Made by a program: the position numbers and the translations under genes. A DNA stretch of 52,909 bases, taken from contig PHBQ01000008.1 of assembly GCA_002841975.1 (NCBI GenBank), forward strand, positions 1-52,909. The letters run 5' to 3'. The stretch comes from Candidatus Cloacimonetes bacterium HGW-Cloacimonetes-1 (GTDB lineage Bacteria > Cloacimonadota > Cloacimonadia > Cloacimonadales > Cloacimonadaceae). Shown here piece by piece: positions 18,799 through 28,591 of this stretch; the stretch's first letter is position 1; the number at the start of each line of letters is the position of its first letter. The notes under the pieces were generated by a model, which made no database searches, was not told the origin of the DNA, and was given only the letters and a program-made list of their open reading frames with translations.

Positions 18799-20570
18799 TA
18801 TTGCAAGGCATCCTTTAACTGCTCATCAGTCAGTTTTATCCCATAGAAACCAAGAGTTCTAACCAGCATTTCTTCATGGTTCTTCTTCAGGTCTTTCAAC
18901 TCCCAAGTTGGATAGTCTTTCATTATTCTGACAGAGTTGCTGAACAACTCGATGTTTCCCTTGAAGTATTTATCCCTTTTCTTTGAATACTCGTAGTTGC
19001 TTTGAGCAGTGTTTTTCCTGCGAGATAGAAAGATTAGGTTTCCCAGTCTGTTTGTCCACTTTTCTCTATCATCATCAGAGAAATCTGTGCACCATTGGCT
19101 GCTTAGTTCAGGAGTTTGGGGAAGGATATGTTCAATGCTGATTAACTCTGGAGGATTGAGTTTGGTTGTATTCCCAAGGTAAGACATATCTATCTTAAGT
19201 AGGATATACTTTGCGAATTTTCTCCCATAGATACTGCCGGTAAGCACTCTTGCTAAATCATCTTTATTGAAATCAAACACCGTCGATGCTAAAAGTGCTT
19301 TAGTATCTGAACTGCTCTCAATTTCTTTGATAATCAGATTTACATTCTCGACTCTGTTCGTAGGTGATAAACTGGTTATCCAATCTGCCGAAAACTTCAG
19401 TTCCAGTTTCGTTAGAAATTCAAGGATATCTTGTGTTTTGTACTTATCATAATATCTCAATGCGGGAGCAATCCAATAATCAGCTTCAAATCCTTTCATC
19501 ATAAGAGTTACTTGATTAGCAATATCAAAACACTTGCTCACATTGAAGTTATCATTTACCAACAGAGATTGGTAATGATTAAAGTACGTTTTTATGTAAT
19601 CAAATGTGCCTTTCCCCTTTGTTAACAAAGCAGGCTTGCTAACATACTCCTTTGTAGATTTGTTATAGTCCCTTGGGGCATAGATGTTTTCTTCAAACTC
19701 TTTTAACAGGTTGTACCCAGCTTTTTGTTTAACTAATATGGTCCTTAAATGAGAGAGAAAGTTATCAAAATCTTCAGCAAAGTATTCTTCTATGCCTTCC
19801 CACATTTTTGCGTACTCAGTACGTGTTGTATCATCAGTGATCTTGGCTAAGTTTTCTACCTTCAGAATGTCGCTATTGCGCAGCTTGACCCCTCGATTGT
19901 TCATGACAGTAAACAAGTGAAACGCATCTTCCAACTCTTCAGCAGCTACATATATCATCAGCACATTAGACCGCAGGAATTTAAAAAATTCATCTATTGA
20001 GCGACCATTGCTAAAGTAAGCATGTATCGTAAGGATAGCATTGGACATATTCCTTATCGAAATATCTTCGTCTTTGTCCTCAGCCATCCTTTTTAGCTCA
20101 GTAGATTGCATAGTGGATTTATAAGGTTTGATGTAAGTTAGCACAAAATCCCTAACTTTATTCCTGATATCAAATACAATTCTGAGCCTTTCAGGTTTGT
20201 TATCATCGGGTATTGCCATTTGATAAACAGCGTCTTTACAAATCTTAATTCTGGATTCATTGTCAGCGGGTGTGAGATCTCGAATGACTGAAGTGATCAA
20301 AAAAAGTGTAGTTAATCTCTGTTGCCCATCAAGCAGATCATACTCTGTAAATTTCATAGAGCCCTCAATCTTGCTGCTCTTTTTCAAGACCATAGAGCCA
20401 AGAAAGTACTGGGAATCCGGGTTAGACTGATTCGCCTGATAAATATCATCAAGAAGCTCAACCACTTGATCAGTTTCCCATACATAAGGTCTTTGATATT
20501 CTGGTATTCTGTACCATCGTGTGAACACGTCCATAACAAATAGTTTTTCGCTTTCAATCTTCTGTGCCAT
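18798..20570 (-). CDS. DUF262/DUF1524 (GmrSD-like) nuclease inside the type I locus
   Basis: A 590-aa protein. The N-terminal DUF262 domain shows IPEYQRPYVW (22-31) and DGQQRLTT (81-88), a ParB-like NTPase motif set. The C-terminal DUF1524 domain carries the HNH-type core IEHILPQ (about 479-485), NRLGNLIFLS, and the trailing N/K/R residues (SNYEYSKKRDKYF). The architecture matches single-chain GmrSD, which cuts modified DNA, and BrxU-like proteins. GGAGGA for this gene lies over the hsdS stop, 3 nt away, so it belongs to the operon. It could add a type IV activity against phage that escape type I restriction through DNA modification. Confidence 0.88.
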   Translation of the reverse strand: MAQKIESEKLFVMDVFTRWYRIPEYQRPYVWETDQVVELLDDIYQANQSNPDSQYFLGSMVLKKSSKIEGSMKFTEYDLLDGQQRLTTLFLITSVIRDLTPADNESRIKICKDAVYQMAIPDDNKPERLRIVFDIRNKVRDFVLTYIKPYKSTMQSTELKRMAEDKDEDISIRNMSNAILTIHAYFSNGRSIDEFFKFLRSNVLMIYVAAEELEDAFHLFTVMNNRGVKLRNSDILKVENLAKITDDTTRTEYAKMWEGIEEYFAEDFDNFLSHLRTILVKQKAGYNLLKEFEENIYAPRDYNKSTKEYVSKPALLTKGKGTFDYIKTYFNHYQSLLVNDNFNVSKCFDIANQVTLMMKGFEADYWIAPALRYYDKYKTQDILEFLTKLELKFSADWITSLSPTNRVENVNLIIKEIESSSDTKALLASTVFDFNKDDLARVLTGSIYGRKFAKYILLKIDMSYLGNTTKLNPPELISIEHILPQTPELSSQWCTDFSDDDREKWTNRLGNLIFLSRRKNTAQSNYEYSKKRDKYFKGNIELFSNSVRIMKDYPTWELKDLKKNHEEMLVRTLGFYGIKLTDEQLKDALQ

Positions 20571-20573
20571 AAT

Positions 20574-21842
20574 CTATTCCTCCATAGTTAGTTTGATTCT
20601 TATTCTACCAGTTAAGAGATCGTGCATCAGGCCTTGTTTTAAGGATAAGTTTTTTACAAGAGTCATTTCTTCCTTTTGTATTGTCTTATCCATGTAAATC
20701 AACACATGAGATATCGCTTTTTGCTCATTGTGATCAATTGCAATAGGAAGCATGATTTTCTCAATCTGTGATTTTGTTATCTCCGCAAATGTTGAACCAC
20801 TGCCGAGCCTTAGAAATAACCCAACATTATGAAGCATGTTGTAATATTGATATTCTGCATTTTGCCCTTCTGTAAGGTTGAAAGATTTACATCCTTGATT
20901 TGTAGTAAACGGTTCCAGCCCAATAGCAAAGTATCCTATAGGAGCTCTAGAAGACATAACAATTGAGTTCACAGGCAGTAGTGTTGCAGAGCAACTCATC
21001 ATTCCTTTTGTTGTGATTCTTCTATCGGTATCTGAGAAATACTGATGCTGTATTTTGCTCATATCCGCTGGGGTTATCCAGTTTATGTCTCCATTCCAAT
21101 ATTCTTCATTATTGGTTGTGGGTGTTGATCCAGAGACAATCTTCGAAAAATCTTTGATAAGCCTCACTTCCCATTCCTTGGGTATCCATCCTAAATTTGT
21201 CTCTTTGTATAGCTCCGGAGCTTCTTGATATGATGGTCTCAATTTACCGGTTTTCACATCGATGCCACGAGTAAACAAATCCTGCAACATCCCAGCTTTG
21301 ATTGCTTTGTACTTTTCAATCGCAGCCTCGGTCATTTCAATCACTTTATCAACTGTGCTGAGGATAGTGGCAATTTTGTGCTGTTCTGCTCTATCTACTG
21401 GTATTAAGAAACTTAATCTCTCGATATTCGCCTTTGAAATCTCCATGAAGGTCGAACCACTACCATACCTTTTAAAGAGTTCTGTATGAAATAAAAAGTT
21501 GTAATAGTGGTATTCTGGGTCATGTTTATCATTGAATACAAAAGTCTTACATCCTTGGTTTGTAGTGAAATCCCTTGTCGGTAAAGCAAAATAGCCGATA
21601 GGTGCACGTGAGGACATTACTACGTTTCTCGCTGGAATAATTGTGGTTGAAGCAGACCTCTGCCCTAGAGAACTTATCTTCCGCTCAGATGAATGGATGA
21701 ATCTTGATGTCGTGCTACTAAGATCATTAGGGGTAACCCACATGATGTCGCCATCCCAGTATTCTTTTATATTTGTCGCTGGGGTTGCTCCGCTGACTAT
21801 TGAAGCAAACTCTGGTATATTAAGGTTTTTCCACTCACTCAT
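20574..21842 (-). CDS. hsdS: Type I restriction specificity subunit (HsdS) with two related recognition domains
   Basis: A 422-aa DNA-recognition subunit. The two target-recognition domains (about 1-150 and 226-380) are clearly related to each other. Both contain IVSG(A/S)TP, EYW(D/N)[23 protein letters not shown] and a GSGSTF(M/A)EI segment. Each is followed by a helical spacer ([23 protein letters not shown] and the equivalent at the C-terminus). Such a duplicated layout predicts two identical or near-identical half-sites, that is, a nearly palindromic bipartite target. It overlaps hsdM by 8 nt. No frameshift or inverted partial copy, as found in phase-variable hsdS loci, is present. Confidence 0.94.
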   Translation of the reverse strand: MSEWKNLNIPEFASIVSGATPATNIKEYWDGDIMWVTPNDLSSTTSRFIHSSERKISSLGQRSASTTIIPARNVVMSSRAPIGYFALPTRDFTTNQGCKTFVFNDKHDPEYHYYNFLFHTELFKRYGSGSTFMEISKANIERLSFLIPVDRAEQHKIATILSTVDKVIEMTEAAIEKYKAIKAGMLQDLFTRGIDVKTGKLRPSYQEAPELYKETNLGWIPKEWEVRLIKDFSKIVSGSTPTTNNEEYWNGDINWITPADMSKIQHQYFSDTDRRITTKGMMSCSATLLPVNSIVMSSRAPIGYFAIGLEPFTTNQGCKSFNLTEGQNAEYQYYNMLHNVGLFLRLGSGSTFAEITKSQIEKIMLPIAIDHNEQKAISHVLIYMDKTIQKEEMTLVKNLSLKQGLMHDLLTGRIRIKLTMEE

Positions 21843-24417
21843 ACCCGAGTTCCTTGAGATAATTTGCCAATTCAGAGACTGCTGTGTCTCTTGCTTTTAG
21901 GATACTATGCAGAGGCTGATCATACTTCTCCCACAAGCTTTCCAGGGCTGCCCGGAATTGTCTGCTATATTGGATCAGGTAATCATTCACTTTAGCATAG
22001 AGAGTCTTTTCCCAACGTGCCAGGATCAGTACTTCTGCTTCCGCTTCGCTGATCTTGCCTCTTGCCTGCTCCACCAGTTGCTCTCTAAGGTCTTTAATCT
22101 CTTTGATCTTCTTGCGGTTATCCTTCAGATCCTTTTCCATATCCAGATGTTTAGTGATACGCTTTCCCTGCTCTTCAATTATCTTAGCAAGTTCCGTTGC
22201 ACGGGGCATGAGTCTCTTGATCTCAATCTCGATATCTGCGTAGGTATCACCGCTTTTCTTAAGTGCTTTTATCTGCTTCTCTTTGTTTTTAATGTCCTTG
22301 CTGATCTCTTTTAGCTCTGCACCCAATTCTTTGATGCTTGCCTTCACTGCTGCCAGTTCATCTTTGGGAAACACATCGTAATCTTCCTCAGTCCAGGCAT
22401 CTTCTTCCAGATCGTTCACTTCTGCAAACAGGGCTTCAAGTTCAGCCCGACGGGCTTCGCATTCATTCAGCTCTTTAATCACCTCCGGAAACTGGCTCTG
22501 CAATATCTCCTCATCTGGTATCAGTTCAGCATTCCATCCACTGGCTGCCACGCTGCGCAGGTCATTGAATATATCGCTCCAGAATCCAGCAAATGCCCCA
22601 CGGCATTTAAACTCATCCAGAATGCCGAGAGAGCTTATTTTAGCAGTTATCGTGGCAGAAAAGGCATGATATAGGTCATAAACATTTCGCTGCTTGGGAA
22701 GTGCTTCCAGTTTGGGTTGGTGCTCATCCCACCATACTTTCAAAGCTCTCATGTATGTCTCATGTTTGCGTTTTATCTCATCAGCTTCATCCAGATAGCC
22801 TTTGATCGCTTCCTTGTCACTGATGATTGTAGTAAACTTCAGACAGTTGTCTCTATCATTGGTAAAAAGCTGTTCTCTGATGCCCGGGTAGTTATCCCAA
22901 TAGTGTTTAAGGAATTCAACTTCCGAAACTGGAATACCGCCTTGCAGATGGGCTTTCACGTCATGAGGCTCTGCCGGAGGGCTATTGTCCACATATCTTC
23001 TGATGTTGCAATTGAATTCTTCTGCTTCCAATTCTGCATGGCTTACTTTTCTGCTGTAGGCAGCAAGTTCCCGCTTGATTCGATAGACATAGGTGATCTT
23101 TTCGATGTCTTCAGGACGCAGGATATTCTGCACCTTGCCAACTTTAAACTCATGATCGGCATTGGTGAAAAGCACTTCTTTACGGGTTGAAGCTCCGGTT
23201 CTATTGATGATCAGGATGCAGGCAGGAATACCGGTTCCGTAAAAGAGAGCTGGAGGCAAGCCAATAATGGCTTCCAGAAATCCTTCTTTGATCAGCCATT
23301 CCCGCATTCTGCGTTCTTCACCACCCCGGAAGAGAACCCCATGCGGCATTATGACAGCCAGGCGTCCTGTGGATTTCAGAGTGCTGAACATGTGCTGCAC
23401 AAACATGAAATCAGCTTTGCCTTTCACTGGCATCCAATATCGGTAACGCTCCTTGAACTTCATTCCGTCTGTAGAATAGTTTTGGGAAAAGGGAGGATTG
23501 GCAATCACGATGTCAAAACGCTTCAGCTCTCCACCTTCCACATGTTTAGGTTCCATCAGAGTGTCACCGTTCTCGATCTGAGCATCCAGGATATTGTGAA
23601 ACAGCATATTGAGTTTACACAAGCCCCAAGTAGTACCATTCTTTTCCTGTCCGTAGAGAGTCATGTTTCGGGCAGTGCCGTATTTACTCTCAACGTAATT
23701 GTATGCTTCTATCAGCATGCCACCAGAGCCGACTGCCGGATCGCAAATCTCAGCATCTTGTGCAGGATCGAGGATATTTACCAAGAGCTTTACCACGGTT
23801 CTGGGAGTATAGAATTCTCCACCTTTCTTGCCTGCGCTATCGGCAAAGTATTTGATCAGGTATTCATAGGCAGAACCTAAGAGATCTGGGAATTCCAGAT
23901 TGTCATCGGTGAGAACTACTTTATCAAAGTGAGTAATGATCTCCACCAGGTCTTTATCAGTGATGCGCTTGTTATTCTTGCCAAAGGTCTTGTTGAAGTC
24001 GATGGGTTTCAATACCCCTTCCAGAGTATCGCTATTGCTGTCCTCTAGAGCTTCAAAGGCTTTCTTTAGTTCATCTCCGATTTCTTTCTTCAAATGCCGG
24101 ATATTCTCCCATCTGGCACGAATGGGCACAAAGAACTTGTAGCTGGCTTCACTTTCTAAACCTGCTTCCAGTGCCTCTCCGCTTACTCCCCTTTTCTCCA
24201 GAGTTGCCTTGCGATTGATTCTTTCGATATTGAACAGGTCATTCACCCGTTTCAGGAAAAGCATGGCGATCACGTATTCTTTGAATTCTGAAGCATCCAT
24301 GTTTCCCCGCAGGGATTCACATGCCTCCTCCAGAAAGCGTTCTAGCCACGATAATGATAGTTTATGAGCCATTTTCAAATACTCCGGTGTTATATCATTC
24401 TCTTGGTAATTAGCCAA
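21835..24417 (-). CDS. hsdM: Type I DNA methyltransferase subunit (HsdM)
   Basis: An 860-aa modification subunit. The N-terminal HsdM helical domain (about 20-160) is followed by [10 protein letters not shown] (200-209), the SAM-binding motif DPAVGSGG (226-233) and the catalytic NPPF (307-310), typical of N6-adenine methylation. It is longer than usual HsdM (about 500-550 aa) because of a ~300-residue C-terminal region (roughly 540-860) that is mostly charged coiled coil. This fits the long HsdM subfamily often seen with DUF45 peptidases and DUF262 proteins. It is 88 nt downstream of a small HTH gene. Confidence 0.95.
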   Translation of the reverse strand: MANYQENDITPEYLKMAHKLSLSWLERFLEEACESLRGNMDASEFKEYVIAMLFLKRVNDLFNIERINRKATLEKRGVSGEALEAGLESEASYKFFVPIRARWENIRHLKKEIGDELKKAFEALEDSNSDTLEGVLKPIDFNKTFGKNNKRITDKDLVEIITHFDKVVLTDDNLEFPDLLGSAYEYLIKYFADSAGKKGGEFYTPRTVVKLLVNILDPAQDAEICDPAVGSGGMLIEAYNYVESKYGTARNMTLYGQEKNGTTWGLCKLNMLFHNILDAQIENGDTLMEPKHVEGGELKRFDIVIANPPFSQNYSTDGMKFKERYRYWMPVKGKADFMFVQHMFSTLKSTGRLAVIMPHGVLFRGGEERRMREWLIKEGFLEAIIGLPPALFYGTGIPACILIINRTGASTRKEVLFTNADHEFKVGKVQNILRPEDIEKITYVYRIKRELAAYSRKVSHAELEAEEFNCNIRRYVDNSPPAEPHDVKAHLQGGIPVSEVEFLKHYWDNYPGIREQLFTNDRDNCLKFTTIISDKEAIKGYLDEADEIKRKHETYMRALKVWWDEHQPKLEALPKQRNVYDLYHAFSATITAKISSLGILDEFKCRGAFAGFWSDIFNDLRSVAASGWNAELIPDEEILQSQFPEVIKELNECEARRAELEALFAEVNDLEEDAWTEEDYDVFPKDELAAVKASIKELGAELKEISKDIKNKEKQIKALKKSGDTYADIEIEIKRLMPRATELAKIIEEQGKRITKHLDMEKDLKDNRKKIKEIKDLREQLVEQARGKISEAEAEVLILARWEKTLYAKVNDYLIQYSRQFRAALESLWEKYDQPLHSILKARDTAVSELANYLKELGYE

Positions 24418-24505
24418 GCGATTTGTTACTTAAGTCCACTTTTTAATGGTGTTCCACAGGAAAGCGTTTCTAAATGATATTCTATAAGTGTGTTTTATGC
24501 AGCGC

Positions 24506-24718
24506 TTAGCTTTTTGATCTCGTTTTAATGGCTTTAAGGTTTGCTCCGCCCGCTTTGACCCACTCATCAATCTCATTTATCTTGAATTTCCATAGACGCC
24601 CCATCTTGTGGGTTGGCATATCGTGAAACTTTATCCAGCGATACACCGTGTCGTCGCTCACCCCGAGGTAAGCGCATATCTCTTTGATGGACAGCCACCT
24701 GTCCTGCAGATGATCCAT
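24506..24718 (-). CDS. Small excisionase-family HTH DNA-binding protein
   Basis: A 70-aa protein with one MerR/excisionase-type helix-turn-helix (HTH_17). The recognition core reads WLSIKEICAYLGVSDDTVYRWI, followed by the wing GRLWKFKINEIDEWV. GGAGA lies just upstream of the ATG. It is the first gene of the minus-strand restriction operon and sits at the divergent intergenic region, so it is a good candidate for the controller of the type I genes. It could also be a recombination directionality factor, although no integrase is present in the window. Confidence 0.85.
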   Translation of the reverse strand: MDHLQDRWLSIKEICAYLGVSDDTVYRWIKFHDMPTHKMGRLWKFKINEIDEWVKAGGANLKAIKTRSKS

Positions 24719-24967
24719 TGTCTCTCCTTAAGAGCTATATTGGCAATAGATTAAGCATCTCCAAAAAGCACCAAACCTATACCTTTTTTATCTGATTTCA
24801 TATATTGCAAAACCCTTGCTTATTGTCAATCGTTAAATTACGCTTATCTCCGCAGATACCCGCATAGGATTGGTTAAGAATCAATAGAAATGGGATTGCT
24901 ATTGACAATGAGAGCCGTGCATAAATATTTGCAGAATTGAGTAAATAACTGTTTGAAGGGAGAGTGA
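24719..24967. promoter_or_regulatory. Divergent intergenic region between restriction operon and DUF6508-like gene
   Basis: These 249 bases lie between two divergent genes and must hold the promoters for both. A perfect -35 TTGACA occurs at 24902-24907 on the + strand; the best -10 candidates (AATATT or ATATTT, 24924-24930) are weak. The small HTH protein made from the left side is the likely ligand of an operator here, but I could not define a clear inverted repeat. Confidence 0.4.
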
Positions 24968-25270
24968 ATGCATCAGTATGACAAGGTTCTAAGCTATATC
25001 GACTTCTTCTCCACTGCTGGAGAAGAGGTAGGAACCTTGGTGCACAAACCTCCTGATTTCCCATATGTGAACTACTCACCAGAGATGAACTCATTTATCC
25101 ATGAAGTTTATGAAACTGACCTCATGGACACAGAATATCTGCCTTATTTGGAAAGCCATCTCCCTCGTGATGTAAACTTAGCTGATTACATAGAGAATGC
25201 AGACCTGCGACTGCTTAGAGCCATCTTGACCTATTATGTGAGGCAGGAGAGATTCCAGGAAGGGCTGTAG
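24968..25270 (+). CDS. DUF6508-like small protein
   Basis: A 100-aa acidic protein. The C-terminal pattern ADLRLLRAILTYYVRQERFQEG resembles the DUF6508 signature (a Leu-rich helix followed by VR.ERF.EG). Such proteins are often found beside restriction genes, but no activity is known. GGGAG lies 6 nt before the ATG. Its position directly across the divergent promoter from the type I operon suggests co-selection with it. Confidence 0.7.
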   Translation: MHQYDKVLSYIDFFSTAGEEVGTLVHKPPDFPYVNYSPEMNSFIHEVYETDLMDTEYLPYLESHLPRDVNLADYIENADLRLLRAILTYYVRQERFQEGL

Positions 25271-25358
25271 GTGGTGGCGGTACAGGATGGAAGCTTCAGT
25301 AAGGTTCTAAATAGATTAATGACAATACAAAGACAAGACAGTTTCCAGAGGTAATACT

Positions 25359-26141
25359 ATGGCAATACAACTACATCCATCAGAAGTAAGTATTCTGGTT
25401 CGAGACATTAATATCTACTTTGATCACTACCAGCAATATGAGAACTTTTTTGTTGGTGTTAACATCTTGGATTATGCTGACCCGCGAGAATACGGTAAAA
25501 GAGGTGGTTTTATTCACGAGTTTACCAATAGATATGACCATGAGTTATTCAATATGCTTACGGCAATGAAACAGTATATCCGTGATTGTCAGAAAGAAAA
25601 CACTTATGGCAACTTCAATAAAGAAGCCTCGATAACTCTCATTGATAGACTAATTAACAAGTATTTCCCCGGAGTGTCTGCAAGCTTGCTTACTGCTCCT
25701 GTTCAGTCCATTGAAAGCGTTCAAGTGGCATGTGACGATGCAAATAGGTTAATCTCAGATGGGCAGTATTCAATAGCTATCGACAGAGTGCACACCTTCT
25801 TTCAAGGTTACATCAGGAATAAGTGCTCTCAATGGCAAATAGATATTGAAGCTGAGGCCAACATAAAAGACGCCCTTCTCTCCATCATCGATAATCATCA
25901 GTATTTCACCGAGATAAACAGAGTAACGGAGCTAAAGAATATATTCAAATCATTGAGCAACATGTGCGATAGGTTTGACACATTTCGCAATCACCATAGC
26001 CTTGCTCATCCGTCCGAATCTTTGCTTGCAAGTAATGAAGCGAAGTTAATGATAAACGTCATCAGGTCTCTGTATGACTACTTAGAGAATATTGGAGAGA
26101 ACAGGAGCTTAAATCAGATGATAAGTGAGGACTTGTTTTAA
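25359..26141 (+). CDS. Abortive-infection-like protein with HEPN C-terminal domain
   Basis: A 260-aa protein. The C-terminal half matches the Abi C-terminal (PF14355-like) HEPN domain: DDANRLISDGQYSIAIDRVHTFFQGYI, a Leu-rich middle, then R210-X6-H217 (RNHHSLAH), the catalytic RX4-6H motif of HEPN ribonucleases. The N-terminal half (about 1-110) is not recognised and may be the sensing part. Its stop is 1 nt before the start of the PIN-like gene, so the two are tightly coupled. The likely role is RNA cleavage leading to growth arrest on phage infection; this rests on the family and the motif. Confidence 0.82.
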   Translation: MAIQLHPSEVSILVRDINIYFDHYQQYENFFVGVNILDYADPREYGKRGGFIHEFTNRYDHELFNMLTAMKQYIRDCQKENTYGNFNKEASITLIDRLINKYFPGVSASLLTAPVQSIESVQVACDDANRLISDGQYSIAIDRVHTFFQGYIRNKCSQWQIDIEAEANIKDALLSIIDNHQYFTEINRVTELKNIFKSLSNMCDRFDTFRNHHSLAHPSESLLASNEAKLMINVIRSLYDYLENIGENRSLNQMISEDLF

Positions 26142-26142
26142 A

Positions 26143-27054
26143 ATGATGGTCGTATACCTTGATTGGAACATCTACGCACATTTCAGGGATTGGAAATTTA
26201 AAGGAGAGGAGTCTTACTCAAAGTACAAAATCCTTGAAGATTTGAAAAATTCGGGACAAATCCAGACTTACTATTCGGATGCACACATATTGGATCTAAT
26301 GCCTGAAAATGTCGATTCGCGCTATCTTAGTAAAGATTTAGAAACGATATCCCTTCTTACTGATAATATCTGCTCAGTGAGTGCGCATATTGGTGAAATC
26401 AAGTCAAAGTTTAACCCCGAAGTCATGTATAACAATGTGCGAAAAAACTTCTCGATGGTACATACTCTTGAAACCATAAATCAAAGCTGTGAGTATATAA
26501 GGAATTTGCTACAACCTTATTTAGTAACCCTTGCTGAACAGGGGCTTGAGAAACAGGCCTCTGAAACTAGCGATGACAAATCAAACATGATTTTAGAACA
26601 GATGTTCGAAGAGCATAATGAAATGTTGAACAACCCGAAATATTTCAGAGAACAAAGATCAGAGCAACTCAAGAAATTGAAGAATAACCCGATGATTAAA
26701 AAAAAGCTCTCGGGAAGTGACGAAGATAAACTGAAAGTATTCTTTGCTTTGATACCTTTCTTTCTTAAGGAAATGCCTTCTTGTACGCAAAATAAGAATG
26801 ATCTATGCTTATACATATTTCTGATTCTTGACCAGTTGAATCTTTGGACAGATAAAGTATACAAAAACTTGATGATTGACGCTCTGCACGCCGTTTACGC
26901 ATCTCACTCCGATACAAAAATTCTGATCACAAATGATAATAATTTCCGAAACAAAGCCATTGTTACCTATCAGGTGCTAGGCATTGATTTACGAGTCGTA
27001 TGCTTCGATGAATTCGAAACAGATATAATTGATACTCATGAACCCCAGAGTTAG
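26143..27054 (+). CDS. PIN-like nuclease-type protein
   Basis: A 303-aa protein. The N-terminus VVYLDWNIYAHF (D7) and the C-terminal IDALHAVYA and ILITNDNNF resemble the spaced acidic residues of a PIN-domain nuclease, with a long helical insertion (about 60-220) between the first and last motifs. The start at 26143 (ATG, possibly 26146) is 1 nt after the HEPN gene stop; a longer frame from 26125 overlaps it. A HEPN-PIN pair in one operon would join two RNase-type folds and could act as a toxin pair or toxin plus regulator. The PIN call is from motif spacing only. Confidence 0.65.
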   Translation: MMVVYLDWNIYAHFRDWKFKGEESYSKYKILEDLKNSGQIQTYYSDAHILDLMPENVDSRYLSKDLETISLLTDNICSVSAHIGEIKSKFNPEVMYNNVRKNFSMVHTLETINQSCEYIRNLLQPYLVTLAEQGLEKQASETSDDKSNMILEQMFEEHNEMLNNPKYFREQRSEQLKKLKNNPMIKKKLSGSDEDKLKVFFALIPFFLKEMPSCTQNKNDLCLYIFLILDQLNLWTDKVYKNLMIDALHAVYASHSDTKILITNDNNFRNKAIVTYQVLGIDLRVVCFDEFETDIIDTHEPQS

Positions 27055-27223
27055 GTTTTTTGATAAATCTACTAGGTTGGCCAAAACAGCCTATGATGAT
27101 GTGTATTCTTGGTTACTATAAATGATAAACATTATAAAAACTGTTTTTATACAGAAAAGCTCTTTTGATACCAGATAGGTAAGTTAAAGATATCTAATAA
27201 TATTCTGTACAACAAGAGGGGAA

Positions 27224-28153
27224 ATGATCGAACCATCAACAAACCTTAATATGGAACTATTGAATCCATTACAACTTATTCATTATCAAGTCATTACTGA
27301 TGCTGTTAAACTGATTAATTATCACATTACGGGCATTCAAAACAACCGTTTAGAAATCATTGATGGAATTGAATGGCGCTGTGAGAGAAGCAAAAGAACT
27401 GGTTTAATCACGATATCTATAGGCTGTTCTGAGATTCTCATAGACACTTTCGAAGCCTTCTATGCCACGTTACAGATAGAAACACATAAACCAGATACAT
27501 CTACATCAATCGGCTTGAATGCAGTTGAAATTTGCCGCAGTTACCGTTTGTTCTCTCATAAAAGACTACATCGTTTGCACAGTAGATATCCCGGTCTTGT
27601 GCTTGATCAAACACAGCGCTCAAAAGTCATTAAGAATAACACGATACTTATGAATATGGGACGACAGATGATTGCTTTCCTTCTTCTTCATGAAGTGTAT
27701 CATGAAACAACCAGCAATGAATACAGTTGCGACAGATATGCAATAGATTTAATGCGAAAGCACATCCCCCAATTTAACGGATTTGAGGATTTGTATGTAT
27801 TTGCCTTACTGATTCATTCAATTAAGGAAACACGATATAAAAAGTTCCCCAAAAATCATCCTTGTAGTATAATGCGAATTCACAGAGCATTAAGTGTTCT
27901 GGGAAAATCGTCTCAAGCTTGGACGTATATTTCGGTTTGGTTGTTGTTGGAGAATCCTAACATAATCAAACCAGAACAGCTATCTGATGTGCGTGATTGT
28001 TACGAGCTGTTTTTCCGAATGGCTTATAAGTGTATTCCACGAAGATATATCTGCCAGAAATCCAATATATATGTTAGATATGTATTGCTAAGGATAAAAT
28101 ACTCAATTAATAAAATGGTGGTCTCAACAAAGATATCTGGTGTTTCAAATTGA
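27224..28153 (+). CDS. Gluzincin-like metallopeptidase (Lit/M48-like zinc motif)
   Basis: A 309-aa protein with a zinc-peptidase motif HEVYH (156-160) in a hydrophobic helix (MIAFLLLHEVYHE). This is followed by NEYSCD (165-170) and RYAIDLM, which fits the ExxxD third-ligand pattern of gluzincins. No signal peptide or clear membrane segment is seen, so it is likely cytoplasmic. Phage-exclusion protease Lit (U49) uses the same HExxH logic to cut EF-Tu after infection, and this gene lies at the edge of a defence cluster; that link is an analogy, not a sequence-level identification. It is preceded by a GAGGGG ribosome-binding site and about 170 nt of AT-rich spacer. Confidence 0.72.
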   Translation: MIEPSTNLNMELLNPLQLIHYQVITDAVKLINYHITGIQNNRLEIIDGIEWRCERSKRTGLITISIGCSEILIDTFEAFYATLQIETHKPDTSTSIGLNAVEICRSYRLFSHKRLHRLHSRYPGLVLDQTQRSKVIKNNTILMNMGRQMIAFLLLHEVYHETTSNEYSCDRYAIDLMRKHIPQFNGFEDLYVFALLIHSIKETRYKKFPKNHPCSIMRIHRALSVLGKSSQAWTYISVWLLLENPNIIKPEQLSDVRDCYELFFRMAYKCIPRRYICQKSNIYVRYVLLRIKYSINKMVVSTKISGVSN

Positions 28154-28301
28154 GCAGGAGATATGGATATTACCCCAGTCTTGTCTAAATGAAGCTCAAC
28201 GCGGATTCACGCCAATGCAGCTGATCGAGTTTGAGCATGTAGAAGTAAAAAAACTCGAATTGTCTGAACTTCTATCACCCAAAGCAATTTCCTAATCTAG
28301 C

Positions 28302-28480
28302 ATTTGCAGATATCGTGTCACAATTTGCAATTTTCGGTGATCTTATTTGCAGAAATCCTGTCAAAAACACTCAAATTGGTCTTGTAAAGGATGTCCTACG
28401 ATGCATAAGGATGCGACAGTTTGCAGATTTGCCTGCACAATTTGCAGTTTTCGTTGTCACGTTGCAGCTACGCTGTATAC
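28302..28480 (+). repeat. Array of degenerate 20-22 bp direct repeats (candidate transposon end)
   Basis: Units start at about 28302, 28323, 28345, 28419, 28440 and 28461. The best-conserved core is ATTTGCAG followed by about 5 variable bases and TGTCA (for example ATTTGCAGATATCGTGTCA, ATTTGCAGAAATCCTGTCA, ATTTGCAGTTTTCGTTGTCA). Neighbouring units are spaced 21-22 bp, two helical turns. The gap between 28364 and 28419 could hold two weaker units. Multiple spaced transposase-binding sites of this size are typical of Mu, Tn5053 and Tn7-type element ends. No protein gene covers them. Confidence 0.65.
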
Positions 28481-28591
28481 GTTGTGCGGACGTTTGACTT
28501 CTTTACTCTGTGTCATCATGTATCTCCTTATCTTGATTAGTGTCAACTTATTTAGGACGACACATCCCTCCTTTTTGCAACACGGTTGCAA

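Noticed and set aside
9478-24417. BREX or DISARM system
   Set aside because: No PglZ, BrxC/PglY or DrmA/B homologues are present; the genes fit type I restriction plus a separate HNH/methyltransferase set.
28302-28480. CRISPR array
   Set aside because: Units are only 20-22 bp with almost no spacer between them and are degenerate; no cas genes are near. A transposase-binding array fits better.
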